Assembly: GCA_049446715.1 (NCBI GenBank)
Contig: JBMTQX010000058.1
Location: 1-18,399 of the forward strand
DNA: 18,399 nucleotides
Source of the DNA: Eutrophocola sp049446715
GTDB lineage: Bacteria > Pseudomonadota > Gammaproteobacteria > Pseudomonadales > Pseudohongiellaceae
Direction: 5' to 3'
Of this stretch, positions 7,480 through 15,902 are shown piece after piece. The notes under the pieces were generated by a model. The model saw nothing but the letters and a program-made list of their open reading frames with translations. It ran no database searches and was not told where the DNA came from. The position numbers and the translations under genes were made by a program. The stretch's first letter is position 1. Each line of letters opens with the position of its first letter.

Positions 7480-8629
7480 CAACCGCAGCTTCACCCTGAT
7501 GGAACGCCTCCTCACCCAGGGCCGGGTGCTGTGGCACTACCTGGCCGTCCTGCTGGTGCCCAGCACTGCCGGGGTTGGCATTTTTCATGATGTAGCCCTC
7601 TCACGCAGCCTGCTTGATCCGGCGACTACCCTGCTCGCACTGCTGGCTTGGGGCATCCTTTTTACCGGGGCGATTATGCGGCCGGACAGACGCCGACTGT
7701 GGCCATTTGCCCTGGGCTGGTACCTGGCAGCTCACATGATTGAATCCACTGTGCTGCCACTGGAACTGTTTTTTCATCATCGCAGCTACCTGGCTATTGC
7801 CGGCATATTCTTTGCCCTAGCTTATGCCTTTTTCATTGGCCTGCCCCACGCCATGTTGCGCGAGAAGGCACGACCGGCCGTGGCCGGGCTCTATCTAGTG
7901 CTGCTGCTGGTAAGCACCCTGCGCATCAGCCTGCTCTGGGCCTCACCGGTTCAACTGGCTGAGCGCTGGCATGAGGGCGAACCTAACACGATGAGAAACG
8001 CCGAGTTTTACGCCATACAGCTGGTGCAATACGGGCCCCAGGGTGAGCTACTGGCGGCAGGCATGCTTGAGCGGGCGGCCAATAATAATGCTGATAATCT
8101 CCATGTGCTCTTGAACCTGGTGACTCTGGCATGCATCAATCCCGCTGTCACACCACCGTCACAAAACCTGTTGCTGACACAGGCAAAGAACCAGCCTACC
8201 GACAGCCGGGATCCGGTCACCCCGATGCAGCAAATCATCGACCTGTCCTTGCAGGGCAACTGCCCGGCCTATGAAAGATCCTTCATGACAGCGCTGCTTG
8301 ATGCGCTGATCACCGGTTCAACCGGCCATGACAGGGGCATGTTTCAATTCGAACTGGCCCGTGTGAATCTGGCAGAAGGCCATGCGGCCAGCGCCATCGA
8401 CCTGATGGAAGCGGCCTGGGACAATGCCAGGGACACCGGCATCCTGTTCAACCAGGCAATCGTGCTGATCAATACCGGACGTTATGAGGAAGCACTGGCG
8501 GTCATTGCCCTGGCCGAAACCGAGGTCAGGACAAACAACAATATCAGGACGGGAACACGGGAGGACAAGCTGGCCAGTCTCGGCAGCATGCGTGCGGATG
8601 TGTTAGGGTTCATGGCCAGCGAATTTTAA
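7433..8629 (+). pseudogene. GT-C-like membrane protein, C-terminal part with repeat-like domain
   Basis: Skipping one C in the run at 7436-7440 joins the upstream half to LFFLDYLQTSFADNRSF and then to the frame beginning with ATG 7499, with no gap or loss of similarity. The fragment has about five membrane helices, including a loop with HMIESTVLPLELFFHHRSYL that is conserved in this family type. A soluble helical C-terminal region of about 220 residues follows, with TPR-like pairs (ARVNLAEGHAASAIDLMEAA; QAIVLINTGRYEEALAVIAL). Together the intact protein would have about 640 residues. If the extra base is real the gene is broken; if it is a sequencing error in a homopolymer it is one intact gene. 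It sits where zapD lies in many gammaproteobacteria. Confidence 0.6.
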
Positions 8630-8656
8630 AATCACAATATCCTCTCAAACAAAACC

Positions 8657-8887
8657 ATGACTGAACAAAAAACCACTGCCATCAAACAGGTCAACTGCCC
8701 GACCTGTCAGAAAATCGTGCCCTGGACAGCGGCGAGCGATTTCCGGCCGTTCTGTTCCAGACAGTGCCAGCTTATTGATTTTGGTGACTGGGCGGCAGAA
8801 CGCCATACTATTGCGGCCGAAGAAGGGCCTGAGGACTTCAACCTGGATGAGGTCGGTTTCAATGGCGATCAGCGAGCAGATTCCTGA
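8657..8887 (+). CDS. yacG: DNA gyrase inhibitor YacG
   Basis: YacG is a small zinc-finger protein that binds GyrB and inhibits gyrase. The 76-residue protein has the four zinc ligands C14, C17, C33 and C37 in the family pattern CPTC ... FCSRQC, followed by the conserved LIDFGDWAAE segment and an acidic tail. Length is typical (about 60-80). It lies 27 bases after the membrane protein gene and its 3' end overlaps the convergent Nudix gene by 29 bases. The ribosome binding site is weak. Confidence 0.95.
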   Translation: MTEQKTTAIKQVNCPTCQKIVPWTAASDFRPFCSRQCQLIDFGDWAAERHTIAAEEGPEDFNLDEVGFNGDQRADS

Positions 8888-9278
8888 CGGCCTCGAGGAT
8901 TTCCTGGTTGGCGGCCGGGAATTCCAGAGCCGCCATATCCGCAAGGGATACCCAACGAACAGGCTGGCCTTCACACCCCCTGGCCTCACCGGCAAAGACC
9001 TGGACATACCACACGTCCAGCAGGACCTTTTTGTCTCCGTAGTCGTGGGGTATTTTCAGCAGTGCGGCACATTCGCGCACAGTGATGTTCACTTCTTCCT
9101 GCAGTTCGCGTTTCAGCGCCTGTTGCACACTTTCGCCGGCGGCCACCTTGCCACCGGGAAACTCCCAGAGCCCACCTTGATGCTGACTGTCATGCCGTTT
9201 GGCAACGAGCACATGGCGGTCACGGTTGACGACAACGCCTACCGCGACATGCACAACATCAGGCACGGTATTCGGCAT
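8859..9278 (-). CDS. mutT: Nudix hydrolase, MutT-type 8-oxo-dGTP diphosphatase
   Basis: MutT removes oxidised GTP/dGTP from the nucleotide pool. The 139-residue protein has the Nudix box starting at G43: GKVAAGE, then REL at 57-59 and EE at 61-62, with all metal-binding glutamates present. The usual Gly at the end of the box (EExG) is Asn64. The LWEFPGGK lead-in and the C-terminal FPAANQEIL fit MutT. In relatives it follows argJ in an operon read from secA. Here 7.7 kb of foreign-looking DNA separates it from argJ, and no good ribosome binding site precedes the ATG (upstream reads TTAGAAAAAATA), so its original expression signals may have been lost. Confidence 0.92.
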   Translation of the reverse strand: MPNTVPDVVHVAVGVVVNRDRHVLVAKRHDSQHQGGLWEFPGGKVAAGESVQQALKRELQEEVNITVRECAALLKIPHDYGDKKVLLDVWYVQVFAGEARGCEGQPVRWVSLADMAALEFPAANQEILEAVRNLLADRH

Positions 9279-9472
9279 TGATTATTTTTTCTAACATATG
9301 GTTGATCATATAGTATTCATTGCAGAATGCTGACAATGCTACAGGGATAGTGGCAAGACTAATCAAATATCATATAAAACTTAATTACTTAGCTACTTGG
9401 GAGAGTTTAAAGGAAGCCTCTTCGCTTAAATACATTATTCGCTTATCGTTCACTGTAGGTATTTTTTACTGA
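9279..9472. other. AT-rich island border, no gene seen
   Basis: This AT-rich stretch directly upstream of mutT contains no open frame of note. It includes the close words CATATG and CATATA (about 9295-9312) separated by GTTGAT. Any promoter now driving mutT should lie here, but none could be assigned with confidence. Confidence 0.35.
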
Positions 9473-9730
9473 TCAGCAAAAAGAACAAAACTCTCCAAAA
9501 TGAGATCTAGATATATGGACATCTAAATCGCCATCCCCATCAAAATCACCTGGAGCAAATTCTGCCCCTCGTGTATGAATAACTGTCACTGGCGGATAAA
9601 TATACTCATCGAATCCATTGCCATTAATCCAGTAAATTCGCAGAGTATCTCAATTTCCTTCCGCCATTATATACGACCAATTATCTCCATTCAGGTCCAC
9701 AACTCATGGTCTCAAGCTTTCATGTGACAG
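9473..9730 (-). pseudogene. FG-GAP/VCBS-repeat protein remnant
   Basis: On the minus strand one frame reads VVDLNGDNWSYIMAEGN, a TGA at 9650-9652, then DTLRIYWINGNGFDEY, and GDFDGDGDLDV at about 9520-9553, ending at TGA 9473-9475. The Asp-rich DxDGDGDxD pattern is the calcium-binding loop of FG-GAP/VCBS beta-propeller repeats of secreted or surface proteins. A second in-frame TGA at 9704-9706 stands where a Trp codon would fit. With at least two nonsense codons and no start, this is a fragment of a much larger decayed gene. It lies below usual ORF length cut-offs and is easily missed. Confidence 0.6.
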
Positions 9731-9905
9731 CTAAAACATACAACAAAGTCAGAAGTATTATGAACTACTTGGATGGTAACTCATTAGTCACTTTGTTGGG
9801 CGCCTGCAAAAATAAAACTTATGCCAATCAATAAACGCGTATCAACGATGCAATAGTCGTGAATTCACAGAATGCCGAATGAGCTGAAATAAGGTTAGAA
9901 ATTGC

Positions 9906-10082
9906 ATGGGGGGAGGTTTTTTTGCAAGAAAGGGGACCTTGCTGGGCCATGACTTAAGCGGTATTTATGCGAGAAAAAAGCAGATGCATCTTACAGGTAT
10001 CAAAGATACTGTAGTACAACCAATCCATGATAACGCGGCCGCTTCAGCCATTTATGCAGAAGAGAAAAAAGATAACTTTTAG
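9906..10082 (+). CDS. Possible small protein, 58 residues, unknown
   Basis: An open frame runs from ATG 9906 to TAG 10080-10082. The product begins MGGGFFARKGTLLG and ends AAASAIYAEEKKDNF. It is basic in the middle and acidic at the end, with no membrane segment or known motif that I recognise. Its amino acid make-up is not that of random AT-rich sequence, but the ribosome binding site is poor (AAGG about 11 bases upstream). It may be a remnant of a larger gene, since the open frame may continue a decayed reading frame, or may be chance. It converges with the flagellin gene 58 bases away. Confidence 0.25.
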   Translation: MGGGFFARKGTLLGHDLSGIYARKKQMHLTGIKDTVVQPIHDNAAASAIYAEEKKDNF

Positions 10083-10140
10083 GTTGAGCAGATGTAATAC
10101 CCTTGAAATGGCAAGGCATTCACAAGGGTGAGAATAGGAT

Positions 10141-11370
10141 CTATTGTAGAAGCGCTAGGACTGACTGCTTAGTTTGATTTGCCTGGGCCAAAATGGCGGT
10201 ACTAGCTTGAGCAATGATTTTTGTCTTAGCAAGATTAATTGTTTCAGCCGCGTAGTCAGCATCCTCAATGCGTGATTGAGATTGTTGAAGATTTATAAAA
10301 GTATTCATCATACTGTTGGATGCTGTTTCGAGTCCGCTTGTATAGCTTCCGAACTGAGACATTGTTTTAGTCATTATTTCTAAAGTCTCATCCAGCCTAC
10401 GCAAGGCAGTTTGGGAATGACTAGTGTTTGTAATTGAAGTATTTGTTAGGTACTTAGCATCTCCTCTTGTAACTTTTAACTCAGTAACTGAGATTGTTTT
10501 TCCATCGTTTGCTGGCAGTATTGGGTAGCCAAGAACAGTAAACGCCCTTATCCCACCTGTTAACGCTGCAACTCTAACACCCATATCCGCTAAATTACTC
10601 AAAGAAAAACCTTCCTCAAACTTTGGTTGACTTTCACGTTGGATATTATTCGTAAAAAATCGGAAGGGTGGCGCGGCTGGAGGGCCATTTTTTAGATAAA
10701 ACGCATCATCTGCATTGACTGTTATTGCAAGATATTTCCCATCCAAAAGCATAGATATGACATCACCACTTTGAATATCCCCATCAAAAGCATATCCCGT
10801 GGCTGCAAAGATATCTGGATCGGCAGTCGAGTCTTGATCGTTCTGCCATCTATTATTGAAACTTCCAGGCTCCCCATAGAGTTGATTGAAAGTTATATCT
10901 TGTGTACCCGTATCCAAGCCATTATGTAACTGCACTGTCTGCACTCTGGAAGAGCCATCGATGAGATTCATGCCATTCCACTGCGTATTCTTAGCTAAAT
11001 CTTGTATGCCATATTTGAGGTTTTGATATTCAGCATCTAGATTAGCTCTGTCAGCTTCTGAAAGCGTGCCATTGGCTGCCTGCACAGCTAGCTCCCGCAT
11101 TCTACCCACCATACTCAGCGCGACATGATAAGCGCCCTCGATAGTCTGCACCATGGATATACCATCATTAAGATTGCGTATACCCATTTGCATGCCTGAA
11201 ATGTCAGCAGCCATCTTCTTGGCAATAGCTAAACCTGCCGCATCATCTTTAGCAGCATTAATTCTCAGCCCGGTGGACAGGCGCTCCATAGCAACTGCCA
11301 AACTGCGCTCATTACGCGCAAGTGCCAGACTGACCAAAGTAGCGCTTGTATTGGTATTGATAGACGTCAA
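10141..11370 (-). CDS. fliC: Flagellin
   Basis: Flagellin polymerises into the flagellar filament after export by the flagellar type III apparatus. The conserved N-terminal D0/D1 region (SINTNTSATL, MERLSTGLRINAAKDDAAGLAIAKKM, GRMRELAVQAANGTLSEADR) and C-terminal D1/D0 region (SRIEDADYAAETINLAKTKI, ending QANQTKQSVLALLQ) are both complete. A variable central part of about 170 residues has no recognised domain, and no HExxH protease motif is present. The frame can start at GTG 11379, but TTG 11370 gives the family start TSINTN and has GATGGGGTG six bases upstream as a ribosome binding site; this gives 409 residues. No FliD, FliS, FlaG or assembly gene is nearby, so it is a solitary flagellin in an island. 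Confidence 0.9.
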   Translation of the reverse strand: MTSINTNTSATLVSLALARNERSLAVAMERLSTGLRINAAKDDAAGLAIAKKMAADISGMQMGIRNLNDGISMVQTIEGAYHVALSMVGRMRELAVQAANGTLSEADRANLDAEYQNLKYGIQDLAKNTQWNGMNLIDGSSRVQTVQLHNGLDTGTQDITFNQLYGEPGSFNNRWQNDQDSTADPDIFAATGYAFDGDIQSGDVISMLLDGKYLAITVNADDAFYLKNGPPAAPPFRFFTNNIQRESQPKFEEGFSLSNLADMGVRVAALTGGIRAFTVLGYPILPANDGKTISVTELKVTRGDAKYLTNTSITNTSHSQTALRRLDETLEIMTKTMSQFGSYTSGLETASNSMMNTFINLQQSQSRIEDADYAAETINLAKTKIIAQASTAILAQANQTKQSVLALLQ

Positions 11371-11389
11371 GATATACACCCCATCAGAT

Positions 11390-11416
11390 AAGTCGGCTCG
11401 ATGAGAGATTTATGTA
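11390..11416 (-). promoter_or_regulatory. Weak candidate sigma-28 promoter for flagellin
   Basis: On the minus strand TACA (11413-11416), 15 bases, then GCCGACTT (11390-11397) resembles the FliA consensus TAAA-N15-GCCGATAA with mismatches in both boxes. The spacing is right, but the leader to the start codon would be very short. Treat as a suggestion only. Confidence 0.25.
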
Positions 11417-11596
11417 ACCACTTAAGAAATGAAATGCGATAGCAAAAAAAGAAATTACTGATCATTAATCTATCCAGCACCTTCCCAATGCGAACAGGTT
11501 CTTGTACCTCCTGCACTTGCAGAGACATGCTGTGTAGCCACTATAAGCATATCCAAAAGCCTATGGTACAAAACACCCTCTTGTAACTGAGCACAA

Positions 11597-11657
11597 ACAG
11601 TGACACTGTCAGTCTATAACACCCCACCCCTGGGTCTTTTTAGATCCCGGCCATGTA
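11597..11657 (+). repeat. Dispersed palindrome-headed repeat, copy 1
   Basis: The copy begins with the palindrome ACAGTG-A-CACTGT (11597-11609) and continues into a GC-rich stretch with CCCCTGGGTCTTTTTAGATC and CCGGCC. The same head and the GGGYCTKTTTAGAYCCCGG-like part recur at 16513-16570, and in weaker form at 16371-16430, in the same orientation. It lies between the flagellin gene and the transposase remnant. Its origin (insertion sequence end, MITE-like element or protein-binding site) is unknown. Confidence 0.55.
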
Positions 11658-11844
11658 AAGCATAAAAATCCCTAGTCCGTATTCCAATGCAGAGGGAGGT
11701 ATTTATAGGGGCCGGGGGGTGGAGTTTCGGTCATTTAGGCGGCAGGCGCCCATAATACGGCAGGTTACCTAGGATAAACGCACGGCCAGCGCCATGGTGA
11801 TGATTTATCCAAGCACCTGACATAACCCGTCTCGATTATTAGAA

Positions 11845-12410
11845 CGGGTTGAGACGTTATCCAGTCGGATCCTCGAGCGGGCTCAAGAACGACTTCGATT
11901 CGGCTATCGACGCATTCAGGGATTGTTTCGGCGTAAAGGCGTAGAAATTAACCTTAAATGGCCCATTGCCTATATCGTGCCGCAGAGCTGGTGGTAAAAC
12001 GGTATAAAGGGCGCAAAGGAGTGATGGTACTCAGAGAACCGCTGATTTTGTTAGCACGTCGTTATAAAGTCTGGTCGGTGGATTTTGTTAAGGGTTTTTC
12101 GGTCAATGGCAGAGGGCTTAAGGTGCTAACGGTGCAGGGTTACTGCACCAAGGAGGCGGGTGATCTGGTTGCCTACTTTGGTGTACCAGGTCATCATATC
12201 ACCAAGATTCTGGATCAGGTTGCCCTCTTCCGGTGGTACCCCAAGGCGGTCAGAACCGATCAGAGGCCAGAGTACACTTGCCGAGCATGAGACAATGACC
12301 TTACCAGGATGGTGTAAAGTTAAAACTAATACACGTTCTATAGTCGGCACAAAATGCTTTCATCGAAAGCTTCCAGCGTAAGTTCATCAGCCTCTATAGC
12401 AGTGCAAAGT
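11845..12410 (+). pseudogene. IS3-family (IS407-like) OrfB transposase remnant
   Basis: Three successive plus-strand frames carry pieces of one DDE integrase-type transposase. First comes LERAQERLRFGYRRIQGLFR at about 11866-11925. Then a frame from 11958 reads GRKGVMVLREPL, VWSVDFV, KVLTVQGYCTKEA, ILDQVALFRWYPKAVRTDQ. Finally GVKLKLI, a stop at 12341-12343, and QNAFIESF at 12347-12373. The catalytic residues are visible as D in WSVDF, D in RTDQ and E in IESF. There are at least two frameshifts and internal stops, and no OrfA or clear terminal inverted repeats, so it is inactive. The last bases overlap the false N-terminal extension of the SOUL gene. Confidence 0.8.
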
Positions 12411-12449
12411 GACTCATCCAAAAACATCACTAGACTCGTAGTCAATATC

Positions 12450-13130
12450 ATGATTACTTCAAAATCTCCTGTAAGGCTTCCGCGTGCATTCCTTGTCATG
12501 CTCGTATCAAGCCTGATTCTGCTAGCTGTCCTGTCTGGAAAATCTGTTATGGCAATTGAAGAGCCTGCTTATCATGTTGTTGAACAAATAGATAAAATAG
12601 AGATTCGGGAATACGCGCCCTATCTTGTGGCAGAAACTCTGGTGGAAGACGAGTTTGATCGAAATGCCGCAGTCAGCAAGGGATTTCGTAGATTGTTCCG
12701 CTATATCAGTGGCGACAACAGTACTGCTGGCAAAATCACCATGACTGCACCAGTGCTGCAGTCAAAGCAGAAACAGGGTCAAGGCCGTAAAATTTCCATG
12801 ACGGCGCCTGTGCAACAAACCCGCACCCCTGCAGGTTGGCGCATTGCCTTTGTATTGCCAGCAGATTTTTCACTGGACACTGCACCGGTACCCGAGGACG
12901 ATAGAATACAGATACTCCAGAGCATTCCCAGCATGGTGGCAGCAATCCGGTTCAACGGTGGCTGGAGTGAGGCTAACTACAGCAAGCACCGGGATACCCT
13001 GGTCTCCTTTCTGGAACTGAAAAAGCTCAAGATGAAAGGAGAGCCAATGTACGCTGCCTACAATTCGCCCTTCTCGCTCCCCTTCATGCGCCGCAACGAA
13101 GTGTTAGTAGAGATCATGCTAGATGACTAG
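12450..13130 (+). CDS. SOUL family haem-binding protein
   Basis: The open frame extends to 12354, but its first 32 codons lie in the transposase remnant. ATG 12450 gives 226 residues with a good signal peptide (hydrophobic core LVMLVSSLILLAVL, then SVMA before IEEPAYHVVE), pointing to a periplasmic protein. The mature part is a SOUL/HBP domain (PF04832): IEIREYAPYLVAET, KGFRRLFRYISGDN, KITMTAPVLQ and a second KISMTAPVQQ, GWRIAFVLP, and near the end YAAYNSPFSLPFMRRNEVLVEI. SOUL proteins bind haem or porphyrins; the bacterial role is poorly defined. The ribosome binding site is weak. It converges with the TonB-dependent receptor gene. Confidence 0.9.
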   Translation: MITSKSPVRLPRAFLVMLVSSLILLAVLSGKSVMAIEEPAYHVVEQIDKIEIREYAPYLVAETLVEDEFDRNAAVSKGFRRLFRYISGDNSTAGKITMTAPVLQSKQKQGQGRKISMTAPVQQTRTPAGWRIAFVLPADFSLDTAPVPEDDRIQILQSIPSMVAAIRFNGGWSEANYSKHRDTLVSFLELKKLKMKGEPMYAAYNSPFSLPFMRRNEVLVEIMLDD

Positions 13131-13590
13131 CCCCCGCGATATTGACACCACCGTTTTTCTTGTTGCGTGACGACTAGAGAAGACGGGGTGAGCGAGCTGA
13201 ATTTCAGCAAAGGGCTGAGGAACATCAAATAGGTCTAAATGATTCTTCTAATTCTTGAAAAACATTTTGGCTGAAAGCAAATCTATAGCAATACTTCATA
13301 GCAAACTTTTTTTCCACAATCAGAGTATCCAGGCAGGCACAGTCACGCTAATAGGGAATGTGGCTCCCCCATCTGCCTATTTAAACCTAGGCTATGGAGA
13401 GCAGTGCATTTCTGCAGGGCTTTGGGTGCTGAGGCACACTGCCTAGAATCTGTCTCATGAACCGTCGGAGATTTACCTTCACAATATGGGCGTTGCAATA
13501 CTATAGGGAGAGCAAAAATCTTGGCGCGCTCATAATTCAACCCTAAGTTTTTTTACGAGTTATTGCTATAGAAATGCAATCATTTGCCCA
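13131..13590. other. Intergenic region between convergent SOUL and TonB-receptor genes
   Basis: This 460-base AT-rich region holds no gene I can support. Open frames of 63-65 codons on both strands lack ribosome binding sites and recognisable sequence. A small stem ATTGC/GCAAT (about 13562-13580) lies just after the receptor stop but has no U-run, so no confident terminator can be called. Confidence 0.35.
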
Positions 13591-15867
13591 TTAAAAGCGT
13601 TTCACAAAATCAACACCATACCTGGCTGGAGGAGCCTTGTAGACAAAGCCACCGGTTGAATATTCCGTATGGTACTCCTCATTCAAGGAATTCTTACCCC
13701 ACGCTGTAAGAGACCAATCATCAGGCAGCTCCACACCGGCGCGGAAGTCCAGCAGGTTGACATTATCCCTATTATTTGTGTCTGCTTGCTCCCTGTCAAA
13801 GAAAGCAGTTTCGCCGATAATTTGGTAATCCAATCGCAGGAAGCCCTCCACACCATTGCCGAAAGCGTTAATTGGCCAGTGCACATTAAACCCTGCATTG
13901 AAGGTGAAATCAGATACGTTCGGTGCCTTGTCTCCAATATCATCCGGAGTATCAGAATCTTTGATCTCACTGTCTGTATAGCCATAGCCCAGATTTAAAT
14001 CGATATTGTTGGTAAAACGGTGCGTAAGGTCGAACTCAAATCCCGAGTATTCTACTTCGTTCAAGTTACCAAGGTTCTGGGTTGAGTTGGCCGCCAGGAA
14101 GATAAAGAAGTAAGTGCCTTCTGCTTCCGTATGATAAACGCTCAGGTTGGCGCGGGTGCGGCCCTCATTAAACTGCCCCTTGATACCGGCCTCTATAGTG
14201 TCCACCACCTCGGCGTCAAAGGTATCTCCTACTCCGAGGAAGCCACTGTCAAAAGCAACCGCACCAACACCAGTCTGGTTAAATCCGCCGCTGCGAAAAC
14301 CGCGGCTTACACTGGCATAGTAACTAAGATTATCTTGGGGCTTGTAGCGCACCGTAAATTTCGGTTGCCATTCATCCCAAGTTTGCTTCCTTTCCTCGCC
14401 GGTAAAGCCTTGCGGAAAGCCCGGGACATTAGGCAGGAAAGCCGTTGGAGTCCGCGTGGTGTTCTCACGCGTGTCCTCGTCATAGCGAAGGGATAATGCC
14501 ATTTCAATTGAATCAGAAACATCATAGGCAACTTCGCCAAAGACCGCCCAGGCAAAATTGTCTTGCTCATCCGCAAGAAAGCTAGCCTGCGGGTTTACCG
14601 GGTCAGAGGCAAAGTCAAAGGGGAAATTCCCGCGGGGTTGTCTAAATACAGGAACGAGCCCGCCCCCGGTGTCCACCATGGCGCCTGTCGATACAAAACG
14701 CTCGGTGCCCACGAAATAAGTCCCCGCAATCCAGCGCAGACGGTCATCAGATGGCGAAGTTAAACGGAATTCCTGACTCCATGCCTCCACATCGAAATAC
14801 TGACTCTGATTTTGATCCGGGAAGCCAAAGGCCACACCGATTGATTCGGGAATCGGGACAAAGTCAAATGCATCACCGGTGAGCAGTTCTTCCAGGGTGT
14901 CATAAGAGGTGACCGACGTGAAAGTACCGCTTTCCAGCTCCCAGTCCATCTTCAGTGAGACATTCATTAGGTCACGGTTATTGCGGCCCGGGTTGTTAGT
15001 GCGTATATCAAGACTGGTATCGTTAACAGAGTCTGGATCGCCATTATCGCGTCCAAGAGATATCGGCGCACCGGGGAAAGGTTCCGGTAGTGGTGAGCGA
15101 ATATTGTAATAAAGAGCGCCGCCCTCAAGTTCAGACTGATAAAACCTGAGATCAGCTCGGAAAGTATCACTAGGGTCCCAAAGCAGCCTTAATCTTAAAG
15201 AGGTATCTTCAAAGGGATCTGCTTTCTCACCGAGGAAGGTGTTATCGAGGAACCCATCAGTATTTTTGTGCGATACCGCTACGCGATATTTCAGCGTTTC
15301 AGAATCTCCAAGAGGCCCGCTGACTACACCTTGCATATTGTAACCATCACCGGAGTCTGCACCGATCCTGAACTTACCCTCAAGGAAATCAGACGGCTCC
15401 TTGGTGTTGACAACAATGGCGCCGCCAATGGCATTACGACCATACAAGGCTCCCTGGGGGCCCTTGAGTACTTCCACCTGCTCGATGTCGAAAAGTTCCT
15501 GGTTAAATTGTGCTGGGTTCACCATGAGCACGCCATCCATGAGAACGGCAACGGACATTTCAGTATTGCGGTTCTGGGAAATACCACGCGCAGTTATAAA
15601 GGAATTGCCCGCATTCTGAACCTGGACAAGAGTGACGTTGGGTGTCAGTGCTATGTAATCAGCCGGATTTTCGATCCCAGCTGCCTCAATCTCATCAGCG
15701 GTAAAGACGGTAACAGCTACCGGTACGTCTACATAGGATTCATCCCTCTTACGTGAAGTGACGACAATTTCCTCTATTAAATCGGAATCCTGGGAATACA
15801 CGGGTACCTGGATGGAAAATGCGGAAGCAGCAACAGCTACCGATAGAACGGTTTTTCGAAAAGTCAT
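13591..15867 (-). CDS. TonB-dependent outer membrane receptor
   Basis: This 758-residue outer membrane transporter imports a ligand using TonB energy. It has a signal peptide (about 1-25), a TonB box within IEEIVVTSRKR (31-41), and a complete plug domain (DVPVAVTVFTADEIEAAGIE, RGISQNRNTEMSVAVLMDGV, QVEVLKGPQGALYGRNAIGG). A long beta-barrel follows, with motifs such as YYASVSRGFRSGGFNQTG, ending in a C-terminal Phe (FVKRF) for BAM recognition. There is no secretin/STN signalling extension and no adjacent sigma/anti-sigma pair or ABC transporter. It resembles the broad iron-complex receptor class common in marine bacteria; the ligand is unknown. AAGGG precedes the ATG. It appears intact despite decayed surroundings. 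Confidence 0.95.
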   Translation of the reverse strand: MTFRKTVLSVAVAASAFSIQVPVYSQDSDLIEEIVVTSRKRDESYVDVPVAVTVFTADEIEAAGIENPADYIALTPNVTLVQVQNAGNSFITARGISQNRNTEMSVAVLMDGVLMVNPAQFNQELFDIEQVEVLKGPQGALYGRNAIGGAIVVNTKEPSDFLEGKFRIGADSGDGYNMQGVVSGPLGDSETLKYRVAVSHKNTDGFLDNTFLGEKADPFEDTSLRLRLLWDPSDTFRADLRFYQSELEGGALYYNIRSPLPEPFPGAPISLGRDNGDPDSVNDTSLDIRTNNPGRNNRDLMNVSLKMDWELESGTFTSVTSYDTLEELLTGDAFDFVPIPESIGVAFGFPDQNQSQYFDVEAWSQEFRLTSPSDDRLRWIAGTYFVGTERFVSTGAMVDTGGGLVPVFRQPRGNFPFDFASDPVNPQASFLADEQDNFAWAVFGEVAYDVSDSIEMALSLRYDEDTRENTTRTPTAFLPNVPGFPQGFTGEERKQTWDEWQPKFTVRYKPQDNLSYYASVSRGFRSGGFNQTGVGAVAFDSGFLGVGDTFDAEVVDTIEAGIKGQFNEGRTRANLSVYHTEAEGTYFFIFLAANSTQNLGNLNEVEYSGFEFDLTHRFTNNIDLNLGYGYTDSEIKDSDTPDDIGDKAPNVSDFTFNAGFNVHWPINAFGNGVEGFLRLDYQIIGETAFFDREQADTNNRDNVNLLDFRAGVELPDDWSLTAWGKNSLNEEYHTEYSTGGFVYKAPPARYGVDFVKRF

Positions 15868-15902
15868 AATTACCCTTTTTAATTTTGGACTGGCCTACTT
15901 TC

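Noticed and set aside
9795..9801. GTTGGGC resembling an integron attC R' core site
   Set aside because: No partner RYYYAAC box at the proper distance, no L boxes and no integrase gene; a seven-base match is expected by chance.
10098..10129. ACCCTTG ... CAAGGGT stem after the flagellin stop as a terminator
   Set aside because: The seven-base stem has a 17-base loop and no adjacent U-run on the flagellin transcript.
12354..12449. N-terminal 32-residue extension of the SOUL protein
   Set aside because: These codons lie in the transposase remnant read in another frame, and a proper signal peptide starts at ATG 12450.
13343..13540. Minus-strand 65-codon frame between the SOUL and receptor genes
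   Set aside because: No ribosome binding site, no recognisable family, and it lies in AT-rich intergenic DNA after the receptor stop.
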